Of a stretch of DNA of 16,308 bases, positions 1 through 7,160 are shown one piece after another. The position numbers and the translations under genes are program-made. A model generated the notes under the pieces. The model searched no databases and had not been told where the DNA came from. It saw nothing but the letters and a program-made list of their open reading frames with translations. Numbering within the stretch: position 1 is the stretch's first letter; each line of letters begins with the position of its first letter. The DNA lies in assembly GCF_934190855.1 (NCBI RefSeq), contig NZ_CAKPTN010000027.1, positions 1-16,308 of the forward strand, given 5' to 3'. The DNA is from an uncultured Veillonella sp. (GTDB taxonomy: Bacteria > Bacillota > Negativicutes > Veillonellales > Veillonellaceae).

Positions 1-489
1 TCTTTGGTCTTTTGTGGTGATAACAGTGTACATAAACTGAATGGATTTAACACTGCCTATGGTGTCGCCAACTTGAATAACATGACCGGCTCTAAAAGGT
101 TTAAAGATAAGAATTAATAGACCAGATGCCAAGTTAGATAAGTTATTTTGCAAAGCTAAACCAATACCTAAACCAAAGGCACCAAAGGCTGCTACAAAGG
201 ATGTGGTAGGAATACCAATTTGATTTAAACAAATCAAGATTAAACCTACAAGTAAGGCATAGTTAATAATCTGAGTAATAAAGCTCATCGCTGCAGAATC
301 GTAAGATGCTTTCGTCATAATACGCACCGCAAAGGCTTTCACCCATCTAATAGCATAACGACCAACCCAGAATATAATAAGGGCTAATAAAATATTGCCA
401 GCTTGTGAAAAGAACCAATCCCGAAACTGAATCAATATATTGGCATCTTTAAAAAGTATTTCAGAAGCCATATTCAAAAAATTACTCAT
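1..489 (-). CDS. mscS: MscS-family mechanosensitive ion channel, N-terminal 163 residues (C-terminus outside window)
   Basis: Reading the minus strand from an ATG at 487-489 gives an open frame of 163 codons that runs off the left edge. Small-conductance mechanosensitive channels open under membrane tension to release solutes during osmotic downshock. Hydrophobic segments are seen near residues 30-45 and 70-90. They are followed by the Gly/Ala-rich pore helix typical of MscS TM3 (FGAFGLGIGLALQNNLSNLA) and the start of the beta domain (FKPFRAGHVIQVGD). This is very close in pattern to the E. coli MscS segment GLALQGSLSNLAAG...RPFRAG. A GGAGG site lies 5 nt before the ATG. The short N-terminus, with about two helices before the pore helix, suggests a small MscS/YkuT-like member. 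The gene is divergent from cbiZ. The family call is firm; total length and C-terminal domain cannot be seen. Confidence 0.93.
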   Translation of the reverse strand, partial: MSNFLNMASEILFKDANILIQFRDWFFSQAGNILLALIIFWVGRYAIRWVKAFAVRIMTKASYDSAAMSFITQIINYALLVGLILICLNQIGIPTTSFVAAFGAFGLGIGLALQNNLSNLASGLLILIFKPFRAGHVIQVGDTIGSVKSIQFMYTVITTKDQR

Positions 490-558
490 GTTAACCTCCA
501 TGAATAAAATATAATCCTCAATCAGTAGTAGCAGAAATATAATAGAAATAAAGATATG

Positions 559-567
559 TGTTATAAT
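559..567 (+). promoter_or_regulatory. Putative extended -10 promoter for cbiZ
   Basis: TGTTATAAT is a perfect extended -10 element (TGn plus TATAAT) in the 163-nt divergent gap between mscS and cbiZ. No good -35 is visible 17 nt upstream, as expected for extended -10 promoters. Transcription would start near 574, leaving a leader of about 80 nt, too short for a cobalamin riboswitch. The cbiZ ribosome site is AGGGAG, about 8 nt before the ATG at 653. Confidence 0.45.
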
Positions 568-652
568 CTAACATAAGTATTTTACATTAATATAGTAAAG
601 CTATTATATCCTTATATTCTATATATAACAATCTAAATCTAGGGAGACTTAC

Positions 653-1429
653 ATGTTTAATAATTTATACGAAGCACCGTTAGAGCTTGCTACTGGCGGT
701 TATGTAACTAAGGAGTTACATTCCGTCACTGTACACTTTGACGATATTCACTATTCTCTGTCTAGCGGACAATTAAATGGTGGTTATCACCACACATTAG
801 CGGTGCGCAATCAGCAATTAACGTACCAAATCGAAACTGAAAAGGATTTACCAGGCGGCTCTGTAGCTAACTATTTAGCCCAAGAGTTTGAGCAAATCGA
901 CACGCCAGTTCATTTTAGTACAGCCCTTCTTACCTCTGCTACGATGACGCTTCATGCATACGCAAAAGTTGAAGAGCACGATACAATCGTAGAAACCATT
1001 GTAACTGCAGGCTACGAAAAAACAGCTCATCGCGCAGGTACAGGCTATTGTTACGAAGAACGGGACGGAGGTTTCATTGTACCAGGAACAATTAACATCC
1101 TCGTCTTTACAAATAAAGCGCTAACAGATAGCGCCATGGTAAAAGCTATTATGACAATTACAGAGGCTAAAACTGCGGCCCTTCAAGACTTAGATGTGGA
1201 AAGTGTAAAACTATATCCATTTATTAACGAAGATATTCCTGAAGCAATCGCAAAAAATCGTAAAACTTCTGCTACAGGCACCTCTACAGATGGCATCATT
1301 CTCACCATCGATACAAACGGAGAGGTCTTAACCGATGCTGGCTCCTTCTCCTTGTTTGGGGATACCTTAGCCAAAGCAGTGTATGTAGGTGTACAAAGAG
1401 CATTAGAAAATGCTATCGGAGCTGAATAA
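653..1429 (+). CDS. cbiZ: Adenosylcobinamide amidohydrolase, CbiZ family (cobamide salvage)
   Basis: CbiZ hydrolyses the amide bond linking the aminopropanol arm to the corrin ring of adenosylcobinamide. The product, adenosylcobyric acid, can re-enter cobamide synthesis, so the enzyme salvages precursors or remodels foreign cobamides. The 258-residue protein has the family landmarks in order: TAGYEKTAHRAG (118-129), GTINILVF (145-152), TEAKTAALQDLDV (170-182), and TGTSTDGIIL (208-217) before a C-terminal helix. There is no signal peptide or membrane segment, so it is cytoplasmic. About 90 N-terminal residues precede the recognisable core, and I see no separate domain in them. The start is supported by AGGGAG upstream. 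No other cobalamin gene is in the window, so it appears to be a stand-alone salvage gene. The call rests on motif memory, not on an alignment. Confidence 0.82.
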   Translation: MFNNLYEAPLELATGGYVTKELHSVTVHFDDIHYSLSSGQLNGGYHHTLAVRNQQLTYQIETEKDLPGGSVANYLAQEFEQIDTPVHFSTALLTSATMTLHAYAKVEEHDTIVETIVTAGYEKTAHRAGTGYCYEERDGGFIVPGTINILVFTNKALTDSAMVKAIMTITEAKTAALQDLDVESVKLYPFINEDIPEAIAKNRKTSATGTSTDGIILTIDTNGEVLTDAGSFSLFGDTLAKAVYVGVQRALENAIGAE

Positions 1430-1535
1430 ATCTATCACTCGACTCGCTCTACAAGAGATATATCTTAACTACATCACTCACCAAATATATCACCCCATGT
1501 ACTGCTTATAAGCAAAAAGATAATAGGCAAATGAA

Positions 1536-1569
1536 AACCGCACATCCTAGGCGATCGGGATGTGCGGTT
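1536..1569 (-). terminator. 12-bp hairpin between cbiZ and asparaginase; likely terminator of the minus-strand gene
   Basis: AACCGCACATCC (1536-1547) pairs perfectly with GGATGTGCGGTT (1558-1569) around a 10-nt loop. Read on the minus strand the stem is followed by TTTTC, a short U-tract, so it can end transcription coming from the asparaginase gene. On the plus strand the sequence after the stem (ATTGCAT) is a poor U-tract. The 323-nt gap 1430-1752 holds this hairpin and the one at 1624-1656. I see no gene in it. Confidence 0.65.
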
Positions 1570-1623
1570 ATTGCATATAAAACTGTTACACATAGTGTAA
1601 TATTTGAAAATGAATATCAAATT

Positions 1624-1656
1624 AAGTTTTGAGATTTTTTCTCAAAACTTTTTTAT
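1624..1656 (+). terminator. Intrinsic terminator downstream of cbiZ
   Basis: AAGTTTTGAG (1624-1633) and CTCAAAACTT (1641-1650) form a perfect 10-bp stem with an ATTTTTT loop, followed on the plus strand by a run of T (to TTTTATTTT). The stem is AT-rich but the U-tract is long. It lies about 195 nt after the cbiZ stop. The two arms plus T-run give a standard rho-independent terminator for the plus strand. Confidence 0.7.
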
Positions 1657-1752
1657 TTTCTTTTACCTTTATAGATTTTACCTGTAAAGGAAGTTCCGAA
1701 ATTAATTATTGTAATTCAATAAAAACTATTCAACCACGACACGTAGAAACTA

Positions 1753-2730
1753 TTAATATTCATAGAAGAATTGTTGTAACTTTCTAAGATTTTTAGTCTT
1801 CGTAAGACCTAACATTAATAGGATACGAGCCTTTTGTGGACTCAAGGTATCACTTACGAGATACCCTGCCAATGTATCTTGAGGTACTGCAGATACCATA
1901 CCACTGCCCGTGCGAGATGCACGTACAGTTGGGAACGATGTATTTTGAGTGATTTGGCGTACATTTTGTGGAATTGTACCATGACCAAGGCCTGTTAAAA
2001 TCAAGCCCTCTGGATTTGTAGCTACCACACTCATAGGCACCATATCATCCATACCACCATAGCAAGTTAAGATCACTACCCTTGGTAATTCGTTTAGCTC
2101 ACTCACATCAAATTTAGAATCTTTAGTATGACAACGGGTGGAAGCTTTATAATAATGAGCCACCCCATCTTGAACAATACCAAGATGACCTACTAATGGG
2201 CTATCAAAGGTTGCTACATTCGTCGTATTACATTTAGATACATCGCGAGCCCCATCAATATAACCATTTAGAACAACTACAACACCTTTGCCGGCAGTTT
2301 CAGGAGTTCTTGCTACTTGAATAGCTTGTAATAGGTTAATAGGACCATCTGCACTAATAGCACCAGCAGGTCTCATAGAGCCAGTAACGACAATTGGCTT
2401 ATCAGTATGTACAGTAAGATTTAGGAAATAGGCTGTTTCCTCCATACTATCGGTACCATGAGTAATAACAACACCACCAATATCATCTTGATTGACTAAT
2501 TGTTGCACTAATTTAGACAAGTCTAACCAGTGTTTTACGGTAATATCAGAGCTTTCAATATTACTAAACTGCGTATATGTATATGGACCATATGGTTCTG
2601 TGCCAGGTACAGAGGCTAAGATCTCATCAAGGCCAAGCACGCCCGCTGTATAACCCGTCAAATCTGTATCGGAAGCACCTTGCCCTGCAATCGTTCCGCC
2701 AGTACCAATCAAAGCGATTTTCTTCTCCAT
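1753..2730 (-). CDS. L-asparaginase (asparaginase/glutaminase family, no signal peptide)
   Basis: Hydrolyses L-asparagine to aspartate and ammonia. The 325-residue protein begins with the nucleophile loop GTGGTIAG (Thr10 as the first catalytic Thr). It also has the second signature HGTDSMEETAYF (91-102, Thr93-Asp94), TGSMRPAGAISADGP (116-130), and the lysine of the charge-relay triad in RDVSKCNTTNVATF (Lys166). All catalytic residues are in place. Sequence style (NTTNVATF, SADGP) resembles type II enzymes. There is no N-terminal signal sequence, because the glycine-rich loop starts at residue 9, so a cytoplasmic location is likely. GGAGGTAAT supports the ATG. It lies 92 nt downstream of nadE on the same strand and has its own putative extended -10, so it may be transcribed both alone and by read-through. 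Glutaminase side activity cannot be judged. Confidence 0.93.
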   Translation of the reverse strand: MEKKIALIGTGGTIAGQGASDTDLTGYTAGVLGLDEILASVPGTEPYGPYTYTQFSNIESSDITVKHWLDLSKLVQQLVNQDDIGGVVITHGTDSMEETAYFLNLTVHTDKPIVVTGSMRPAGAISADGPINLLQAIQVARTPETAGKGVVVVLNGYIDGARDVSKCNTTNVATFDSPLVGHLGIVQDGVAHYYKASTRCHTKDSKFDVSELNELPRVVILTCYGGMDDMVPMSVVATNPEGLILTGLGHGTIPQNVRQITQNTSFPTVRASRTGSGMVSAVPQDTLAGYLVSDTLSPQKARILLMLGLTKTKNLRKLQQFFYEY

Positions 2731-2776
2731 ATTACCTCCACGATATAAATATCAATCAATTAATGTTGTAGTTCTA

Positions 2777-2785
2777 ATTATAACA
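2777..2785 (-). promoter_or_regulatory. Putative extended -10 promoter for the asparaginase gene
   Basis: On the minus strand TGTTATAAT (plus coordinates 2777-2785) is a perfect extended -10 in the 92-nt nadE-asparaginase gap. It lies about 46 nt before the asparaginase ATG. No convincing -35 is seen. It has the same sequence as the element upstream of cbiZ at 559-567. Confidence 0.45.
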
Positions 2786-2822
2786 AGTATTATGAAATAT
2801 ACATGTCTTATAACTGGTATTG

Positions 2823-3590
2823 TTACATTTGTGGGTCAAACGACGGCATCAATTCTAGTTTATGTTTATTGATGCGGTTCAAACGATCAATACGTTCCTT
2901 TGTAGCTACATCTTCAATTTCGCCAGTTCTGATATAACGATCCAACACAGCATACGTAAAGCCTAATTTATCTTCATCAGACTGACCACTTAGACCATCG
3001 CTAGGCACCTTATCCACTAAATATGCCGGAATATCTAGAAGCTTGCCGATTTGACGTACCTCTTCTACAACGAGTCGCGCAAGAGGGCTAAAGTCGCCTG
3101 CACTGTCACCGAATTTTGTGGAATATCCAACGTAATCCTCCGATCCATTACAAGTATTGGCCACGCGAGCTCCATTCGGCAAGTTTTGCCCAACTGCATA
3201 AAGTGTCGCCATTCGTAAGCGAGGAGGCGTATTGATAGCTGCATCTCGAGACAAATCGTTTCTACCTGTTACTGCTTCATAACCTTCACCTTGAACAATA
3301 GCTTGTGTTAAGGCTTCGTAAGCTGCACCAATATTAACTATCATATGAGGAATGCCTAAATGCTCTACCACAGCTTTAGCATCATCGATATCAGATTGAA
3401 TACCGTTAGGCATGAGAACACCTACTACTCTATCGGCCCCTAAGGCTTCTTTACAAAGAGCAGCTACAATTGTGGAGTCCTTCCCCCCTGAGATACCTAC
3501 AACAGCACTACAGTTAGGTCCATTTTGGTGAAAATAGTCTCGAATCCATTGAATGAGGGCATCCTTTGTAGCTTGTGGATTTTCTAACAT
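2823..3590 (-). CDS. nadE: NAD+ synthase, ammonia-dependent (short form)
   Basis: Amidates nicotinic acid adenine dinucleotide to NAD+ with ATP, the last step of NAD synthesis and salvage. The 255-residue protein carries the N-type ATP pyrophosphatase P-loop SGGKDST at 34-40 and the downstream family pattern (TPPRLRMATLYAVGQ, GDSAGDFSPLARL, PSDGLSGQSDEDKLGFTY). Only the synthetase domain is present. The N-terminal glutamine amidohydrolase domain of long NadE proteins (about 550 residues or more) is absent, so free ammonia is the expected nitrogen donor. It starts 8 nt after the pncB stop, so the two are almost certainly one transcript. The ATG is preceded by a GGAGGGT-type site (minus strand) inside the pncB-nadE junction. 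The asparaginase downstream produces ammonia; a functional link is inference. Confidence 0.95.
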   Translation of the reverse strand: MLENPQATKDALIQWIRDYFHQNGPNCSAVVGISGGKDSTIVAALCKEALGADRVVGVLMPNGIQSDIDDAKAVVEHLGIPHMIVNIGAAYEALTQAIVQGEGYEAVTGRNDLSRDAAINTPPRLRMATLYAVGQNLPNGARVANTCNGSEDYVGYSTKFGDSAGDFSPLARLVVEEVRQIGKLLDIPAYLVDKVPSDGLSGQSDEDKLGFTYAVLDRYIRTGEIEDVATKERIDRLNRINKHKLELMPSFDPQM

Positions 3591-3598
3591 AGACCCTC

Positions 3599-5050
3599 CT
3601 ATTTCTTCCGATAAATACGGTTTAGTAAATCGAGTTTCAATTGATAGTAACTTGGACTCATATCAAGATAATGACGATGAGGATTTTCAAATCGTTGTTC
3701 TTCAGGCCAAATTTCATTTGCTAATTGGTCTTTAACATATTGACGAATTTCCTCAAGGGTTGGTAATTCTTTAATCAACTTGCCATCCTTGATAATGAGC
3801 TCTTTCATTTCTTTGAAAGTACAGTTTTCAAAATATAATTCACGCCATGGTTGTTCAGGATTAATATAACGGTATGGCTCTTTTGTGTCAGGCACCTCGC
3901 GTAACAAGGTCATTAGGTCTGCAATGGCACGACCTTTTTCATTGTATACGCGGTACACCTTTTTAAGACCTGGATTTGTAATCTTTTCTACGGCCTCAGA
4001 AATCTTAATACGAGGCTCCCATTTTCCATCCTTTTCAATACTTGCAATCTTATATACAGCACCAAATACAGGATCACTCTTAGACGTAATGAGTCTTTCA
4101 CCTACCCCAAAGATATCGATAGGACCATCTTGGAGGAGGAGAGATTTGATCGTATATTCATCAAGACTATTAGAGGCCATGATTTTACAATCCTCTAAGC
4201 CCGCATCATCCAGCATACGGCGTGCTTTTTTAGCCAAGTACGCCAAGTCACCAGAATCAAGGCGAATACCTTTTAAGCGTTTACCCATAGGTTCTAATAC
4301 ATCTTTAGCAACCTGAATAGCATTTGGTACACCAGAGTTTAATACATTATATGTATCTACAAGGAATACAGCATTATCTGGATATACCTCTGCATAGGCC
4401 TTAAAAGCATCGTATTCAGATCCGTGATACATAACCCAACTATGGGCCATAGTGCCGCTCACAGGAATACCAAATTGTTGCCCTGCTAATACGGTTGCCG
4501 TAGAGGCTACACCACCAATATAAGCAGCGCGCGCACCATATACGGCAGCATCTACATTATGAGCGCGACGAGCGCCGAAATCGGCTACCACTCGACCATC
4601 TGCAGCACGAACAATACGGTTAGCTTTTGTAGCAATTAAGGATTGATGATTCATCATAGTAAGCACTGCAGTTTCTACGATTTGTGCGTCTATGAGAGGT
4701 GCTACGATAGTAATAACCGGTTCATTAGGGTAAATAATAGAGCCTTCAGGGAATGCGTACACATCGCCTGTGAAGGAGAAATCTTTCAAATAGTCTAAAA
4801 ACTCATCGCTAAAAATGCCTTGATTGCGCAAATAAGCAATGTCACTTTCATCAAAGTGTAAATTCAAAATGTACTCAACGATTTGTTCGAGACCACCAAA
4901 AATGGCGAAACCACCTTTGTCTGGATTGCGTCTAAAGAAAACATCGAATGCGACGCGATCCGTATTTTCATGTTTTGTAAAGTAGCCGTGTGCCATGGTC
5001 ATCTCATAAAAATCCATAAGCATACTGATATTGCGACTGTCGTGTTGCAT
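3599..5050 (-). CDS. pncB: Nicotinate phosphoribosyltransferase (NAPRTase)
   Basis: Converts nicotinate and PRPP, with ATP hydrolysis, to nicotinate mononucleotide, the entry step of Preiss-Handler NAD salvage. The 483-residue length fits the Gram-positive type enzyme. Visible marks are the N-terminal LMDFYEMTMAHGYF, FDVFFRRNP (35-43), DFGARRAHN (157-165), and GTMAHSW (199-205), whose His203 corresponds to the histidine phosphorylated in the NAPRTase cycle. RLDSGDL (263-269) lies in the PRPP/substrate site, and FGVGERL follows. The start has only a weak ribosome site (AAGG/GGTGA, 5-12 nt upstream). The frame start matches the conserved N-terminus, so it is kept. It is the first gene of pncB-nadE and diverges from pepD. 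NadD, which acts between the two enzymes, is not in the window. Confidence 0.95.
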   Translation of the reverse strand: MQHDSRNISMLMDFYEMTMAHGYFTKHENTDRVAFDVFFRRNPDKGGFAIFGGLEQIVEYILNLHFDESDIAYLRNQGIFSDEFLDYLKDFSFTGDVYAFPEGSIIYPNEPVITIVAPLIDAQIVETAVLTMMNHQSLIATKANRIVRAADGRVVADFGARRAHNVDAAVYGARAAYIGGVASTATVLAGQQFGIPVSGTMAHSWVMYHGSEYDAFKAYAEVYPDNAVFLVDTYNVLNSGVPNAIQVAKDVLEPMGKRLKGIRLDSGDLAYLAKKARRMLDDAGLEDCKIMASNSLDEYTIKSLLLQDGPIDIFGVGERLITSKSDPVFGAVYKIASIEKDGKWEPRIKISEAVEKITNPGLKKVYRVYNEKGRAIADLMTLLREVPDTKEPYRYINPEQPWRELYFENCTFKEMKELIIKDGKLIKELPTLEEIRQYVKDQLANEIWPEEQRFENPHRHYLDMSPSYYQLKLDLLNRIYRKK

Positions 5051-5108
5051 TAATTCACCAACCTTCTAAAATCTAATGGATTTATTAAATCGTTAATCGT
5101 ATACCCTC

Positions 5109-5159
5109 ATTATACAATATAATTCCTATATAGCTAGTCTCTGCATTAGCTATGCTAAT
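5109..5159 (-). promoter_or_regulatory. Putative pncB promoter region with an adjacent palindrome
   Basis: On the minus strand TATAAT (plus 5109-5114) lies about 58 nt before the pncB ATG and is the best -10 in the gap. The expected -35 position is poor. Just beyond it, ATTAGC (5145-5150) and GCTAAT (5154-5159) form a perfect 6-bp inverted repeat around TAT. Its place immediately upstream of the core promoter suits a regulator site, but I cannot assign a regulator. Confidence 0.35.
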
Positions 5160-5249
5160 AATCATTCTTGTGATATAACTATATATATACACTAATTATT
5201 TATATATTCCCTATGTATGTCTGTGAAAGTCATTACTATAAAAGGCTAA

Positions 5250-5293
5250 AACAAGTAATCCCCGTGACCTAATCATTCACGGAAGCCCTTGTT
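5250..5293. repeat. Two-tier inverted repeat in the pncB/pepD divergent gap
   Basis: AACAAG (5250-5255) pairs with CTTGTT (5288-5293), and inside it CCGTGA (5262-5267) pairs with TCACGG (5277-5282), separated by internal loops of 6 and 5 nt. It cannot be a terminator of an annotated gene because both flanking genes point away from it, and no strong T-run follows on either side. The right arm overlaps a possible pepD -35 (TTGTTA, 5290-5295) with a possible extended -10 (TGTTATAGC) at about 5307-5315. A smaller hairpin ATAATA/TATTAT (5325-5340) sits just before the pepD ribosome site. The 315-nt gap 5051-5365 shows no gene. Confidence 0.4.
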
Positions 5294-5365
5294 ATGTAGT
5301 ACTAGCTGTTATAGCTTTTATTAGATAATACATATATTATTTACAAGAGAATGAAAGGTACCATT

Positions 5366-6814
5366 ATGGAAACAATCGTTCAAGCAAAACGCGTATTAGA
5401 AATTTTTAAAGAGATGAGCCAAATTCCTCGTGAATCTGGCAATGAAAAAGGCATTAGCGATTATATCGTAAATTTTGCTAAAAACCTAGGTCTTGAAGTT
5501 CATCAAGACGAAATCTTAAATGTAGTTGTAAAAAAAGCTGCATCCCCAGGTTATGAAAACCGCCCTTCTATCATCCTCCAAGGTCATATCGACATGGTAT
5601 GTGTAAAAGACCATGATTCTAATCATGACTTCTCCAGAGATCCAATTGCAAACATCATCGAAGGTGAGTGGATGCGAGCTGATCACACTACCTTAGGTGC
5701 TGATAACGGCATGGGTGCTGCTATGATGCTCGCGCTCCTCGAAGATGACAATCAACAACACGGCCCTATGCAGTTACTATTCACTACTAACGAAGAAACA
5801 GGTATGGACGGTGCTTTTGCCCTTAAAGAAGGTCAAGTAACTGGCGATTACCTCCTTAACCTAGACACAGAGGTAGAACATGACTTCACGGTTAGCTGCG
5901 CTGGCGGTTGCCACGTACATGTAAACATTCCATTGTTACGCGATAACAACCAACCAGGCTATGATGCGGGCTTGTCCATTACAGTAACAGGTCTTAAAGG
6001 CGGTCACTCTGGTATCGAAATCAACGAGCAACGGGCAAACTCCAATCAAGTTTTAACTCGCGTACTCTATGATATCCAACAGCAATATCCTGTTAGCTTG
6101 GCGTCCTTCGAAGGTGGCGTTAAACATAATGCTATTCCTTCTAAATCTGTAGCCGTATTATCTGTACGCTCCGAAGATGTAGCTGCTATTAGAGCATTGC
6201 TTGCATACCAAGAAAAACAATATCAACATGAATATGAAGTAGCCGATCCAGGCCTCAAATTCGTAGTAGAAGATGTAGAGACTCCAGAAGTGGTATACGC
6301 AGATGACACAACAGAAGCACTCATCACGTATATCTATCTTGCACAAGATGGGGTTCACTCTGTAAGTAAATCTATTCCAAACCTTGTAGAAACATCTAAC
6401 AATATCGCTATTGTTCGTGAAAAGGCACATACCCTAGAAGTGCTTATCTCCATCCGCAGCTCCAACAGCAATAGCCTTGAATTCTTGACTAAGAAAATGA
6501 TGCTTCTTGCAAAAGCTCTTGGCGTATCTGCCGAGCGCACTGGTGGCTACCCTGCTTGGGAATACGAAAAAGGTTCCAAATTAGAAGAGCAAGCTATCGC
6601 CTTACATAACGAAATGTTCGAAACACCAGCCAATGTAAATGCTGTTCACGCTGGCCTCGAATGTGGTTTATTAAAAGGCATATTACCAAATACACATATG
6701 ATTAGCTTTGGTCCTACAATCGTAAGCCCACATACACCAACAGAACGAGTTCATTTACCATCTGTAGAAAATGTGTATGTATACCTCAAAGCATTATTAG
6801 CTAAATTACAATAA
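5366..6814 (+). CDS. pepD: Aminoacyl-histidine dipeptidase / Xaa-His-type peptidase (PepD, M20 family)
   Basis: Cytoplasmic zinc dipeptidase of the M20C group that cleaves dipeptides such as carnosine-type Xaa-His. The metal and catalytic motifs are complete (numbering from the chosen start): GHIDM with His74 and Asp76, GADNGMG with Asp113, NEETGMDG with Glu143-Glu144, LNLDTE with Asp167, and the C-terminal SPHTPTERVH with His456. KGGHSGIEINEQRAN in the lid domain is also typical. I chose ATG 5366 (482 residues) over the in-frame ATG at 5351 (487 residues). AAAGG at 5354-5358 sits 7 nt before 5366, whereas 5351 has only AAGAGA touching it; the E. coli protein is of similar size. The gene is monocistronic, with a strong terminator 15 nt after the stop. 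Exact substrate range is not visible from sequence. Confidence 0.93.
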   Translation: METIVQAKRVLEIFKEMSQIPRESGNEKGISDYIVNFAKNLGLEVHQDEILNVVVKKAASPGYENRPSIILQGHIDMVCVKDHDSNHDFSRDPIANIIEGEWMRADHTTLGADNGMGAAMMLALLEDDNQQHGPMQLLFTTNEETGMDGAFALKEGQVTGDYLLNLDTEVEHDFTVSCAGGCHVHVNIPLLRDNNQPGYDAGLSITVTGLKGGHSGIEINEQRANSNQVLTRVLYDIQQQYPVSLASFEGGVKHNAIPSKSVAVLSVRSEDVAAIRALLAYQEKQYQHEYEVADPGLKFVVEDVETPEVVYADDTTEALITYIYLAQDGVHSVSKSIPNLVETSNNIAIVREKAHTLEVLISIRSSNSNSLEFLTKKMMLLAKALGVSAERTGGYPAWEYEKGSKLEEQAIALHNEMFETPANVNAVHAGLECGLLKGILPNTHMISFGPTIVSPHTPTERVHLPSVENVYVYLKALLAKLQ

Positions 6815-6828
6815 TTTAGTCTCTCTCC

Positions 6829-6893
6829 ATCCCTCCTATAAGACATTCAGTTGAGCTCCCCTCATTGAATGATCTGTTAGGAGGGATTTTTTT
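6829..6893 (+). terminator. Large two-stem terminator after pepD
   Basis: ATCCCTCCTA (6829-6838) pairs perfectly with TAGGAGGGAT (6878-6887) and is followed by TTTTTT. The 39-nt loop is itself structured: CATTCA pairs with TGAATG inside it. This is a strong plus-strand terminator. The gap 6815-7160 also holds an inverted repeat (6955-6983), a promoter and a palindrome listed separately, and no gene. Confidence 0.85.
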
Positions 6894-6954
6894 ATAAATT
6901 TACAAAAATATATAAATAAATATTTATCCATATAGGCGTATTCTTTCATATATA

Positions 6955-6983
6955 GTAAATAAGGCTTACTCCCCTTTATTTAC
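6955..6983. repeat. Inverted repeat upstream of the GTPase/permease operon
   Basis: GTAAATAAGG (6955-6964) pairs with CCTTTATTTAC (6973-6983) with one bulged T and an 8-nt loop. No T-run follows on the plus strand. It lies 26 nt upstream of the putative -35 at 7009. It could be an operator or a weak structure; the AT content makes chance pairing possible. Confidence 0.3.
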
Positions 6984-7008
6984 AAATAATTATGAATATC
7001 AAATACAT

Positions 7009-7036
7009 TTGTCAGTATACTCATATAAAGTATATA
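7009..7036 (+). promoter_or_regulatory. Putative promoter of the GTPase/permease/TIGR03943 operon
   Basis: TTGTCA (7009-7014) and TATATA (7031-7036) are spaced by 16 nt. Transcription from here would give a leader of about 118 nt. An alternative is the extended -10 TGTTATCCT at 7113-7121, which would leave a leader of only about 30 nt and place the CsoR-like palindrome at 7091-7106 inside the core promoter. Confidence 0.35.
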
Positions 7037-7090
7037 CCCCATATATTTTAAAAAAGTCAGTTAATTCCTAATAATTTCGTAATTACAGAT

Positions 7091-7106
7091 ATACCCTAGG
7101 GAGTAT
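7091..7106. promoter_or_regulatory. CsoR-family-like operator palindrome before the GTPase/permease operon
   Basis: ATACCCTAGGGAGTAT has ATAC/GTAT ends around a CCCTAGGG centre. This resembles the known CsoR-family pattern (TACCC, short centre, GGGTA) found before copper-efflux genes in Bacillus. A further GGGTGTATA at 7124-7132 can pair with TATACCC at 7090-7096, so a hairpin spanning 7090-7132 is also possible. Which member of the family (copper, nickel/cobalt or persulfide sensor) would bind is unknown. No regulator gene lies in the window. Confidence 0.35.
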
Positions 7107-7160
7107 TTTCTGTGTTATCCTATGGGTGTATACTGTGTTTACATTACTCAGGAGGTGTAT

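Noticed and set aside
490..652. Cobalamin riboswitch before cbiZ
   Set aside because: The whole gap is 163 nt, the leader from the likely start is about 80 nt, and no B12-box-like sequence is visible.
3885..4316. 143-residue reading frame on the plus strand
   Set aside because: It lies wholly antisense to the well-supported pncB, lacks a ribosome site, and its protein shows no recognisable motif.
5151..5165. 15-nt sequence TATGCTAATAATCAT shared with 10539-10553 as a common operator
   Set aside because: Two copies of a 15-mer in AT-rich intergenic DNA can occur by chance in 16 kb. The copies lie in unlike contexts (pncB upstream, bioY downstream) and are not palindromic as a whole.
7070..7090. 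Zur box before the GTPase operon (TTCGTAATTACAGA)
   Set aside because: Only a partial resemblance to the 7-1-7 Zur pattern: the central spacer is missing and the right half is incomplete.
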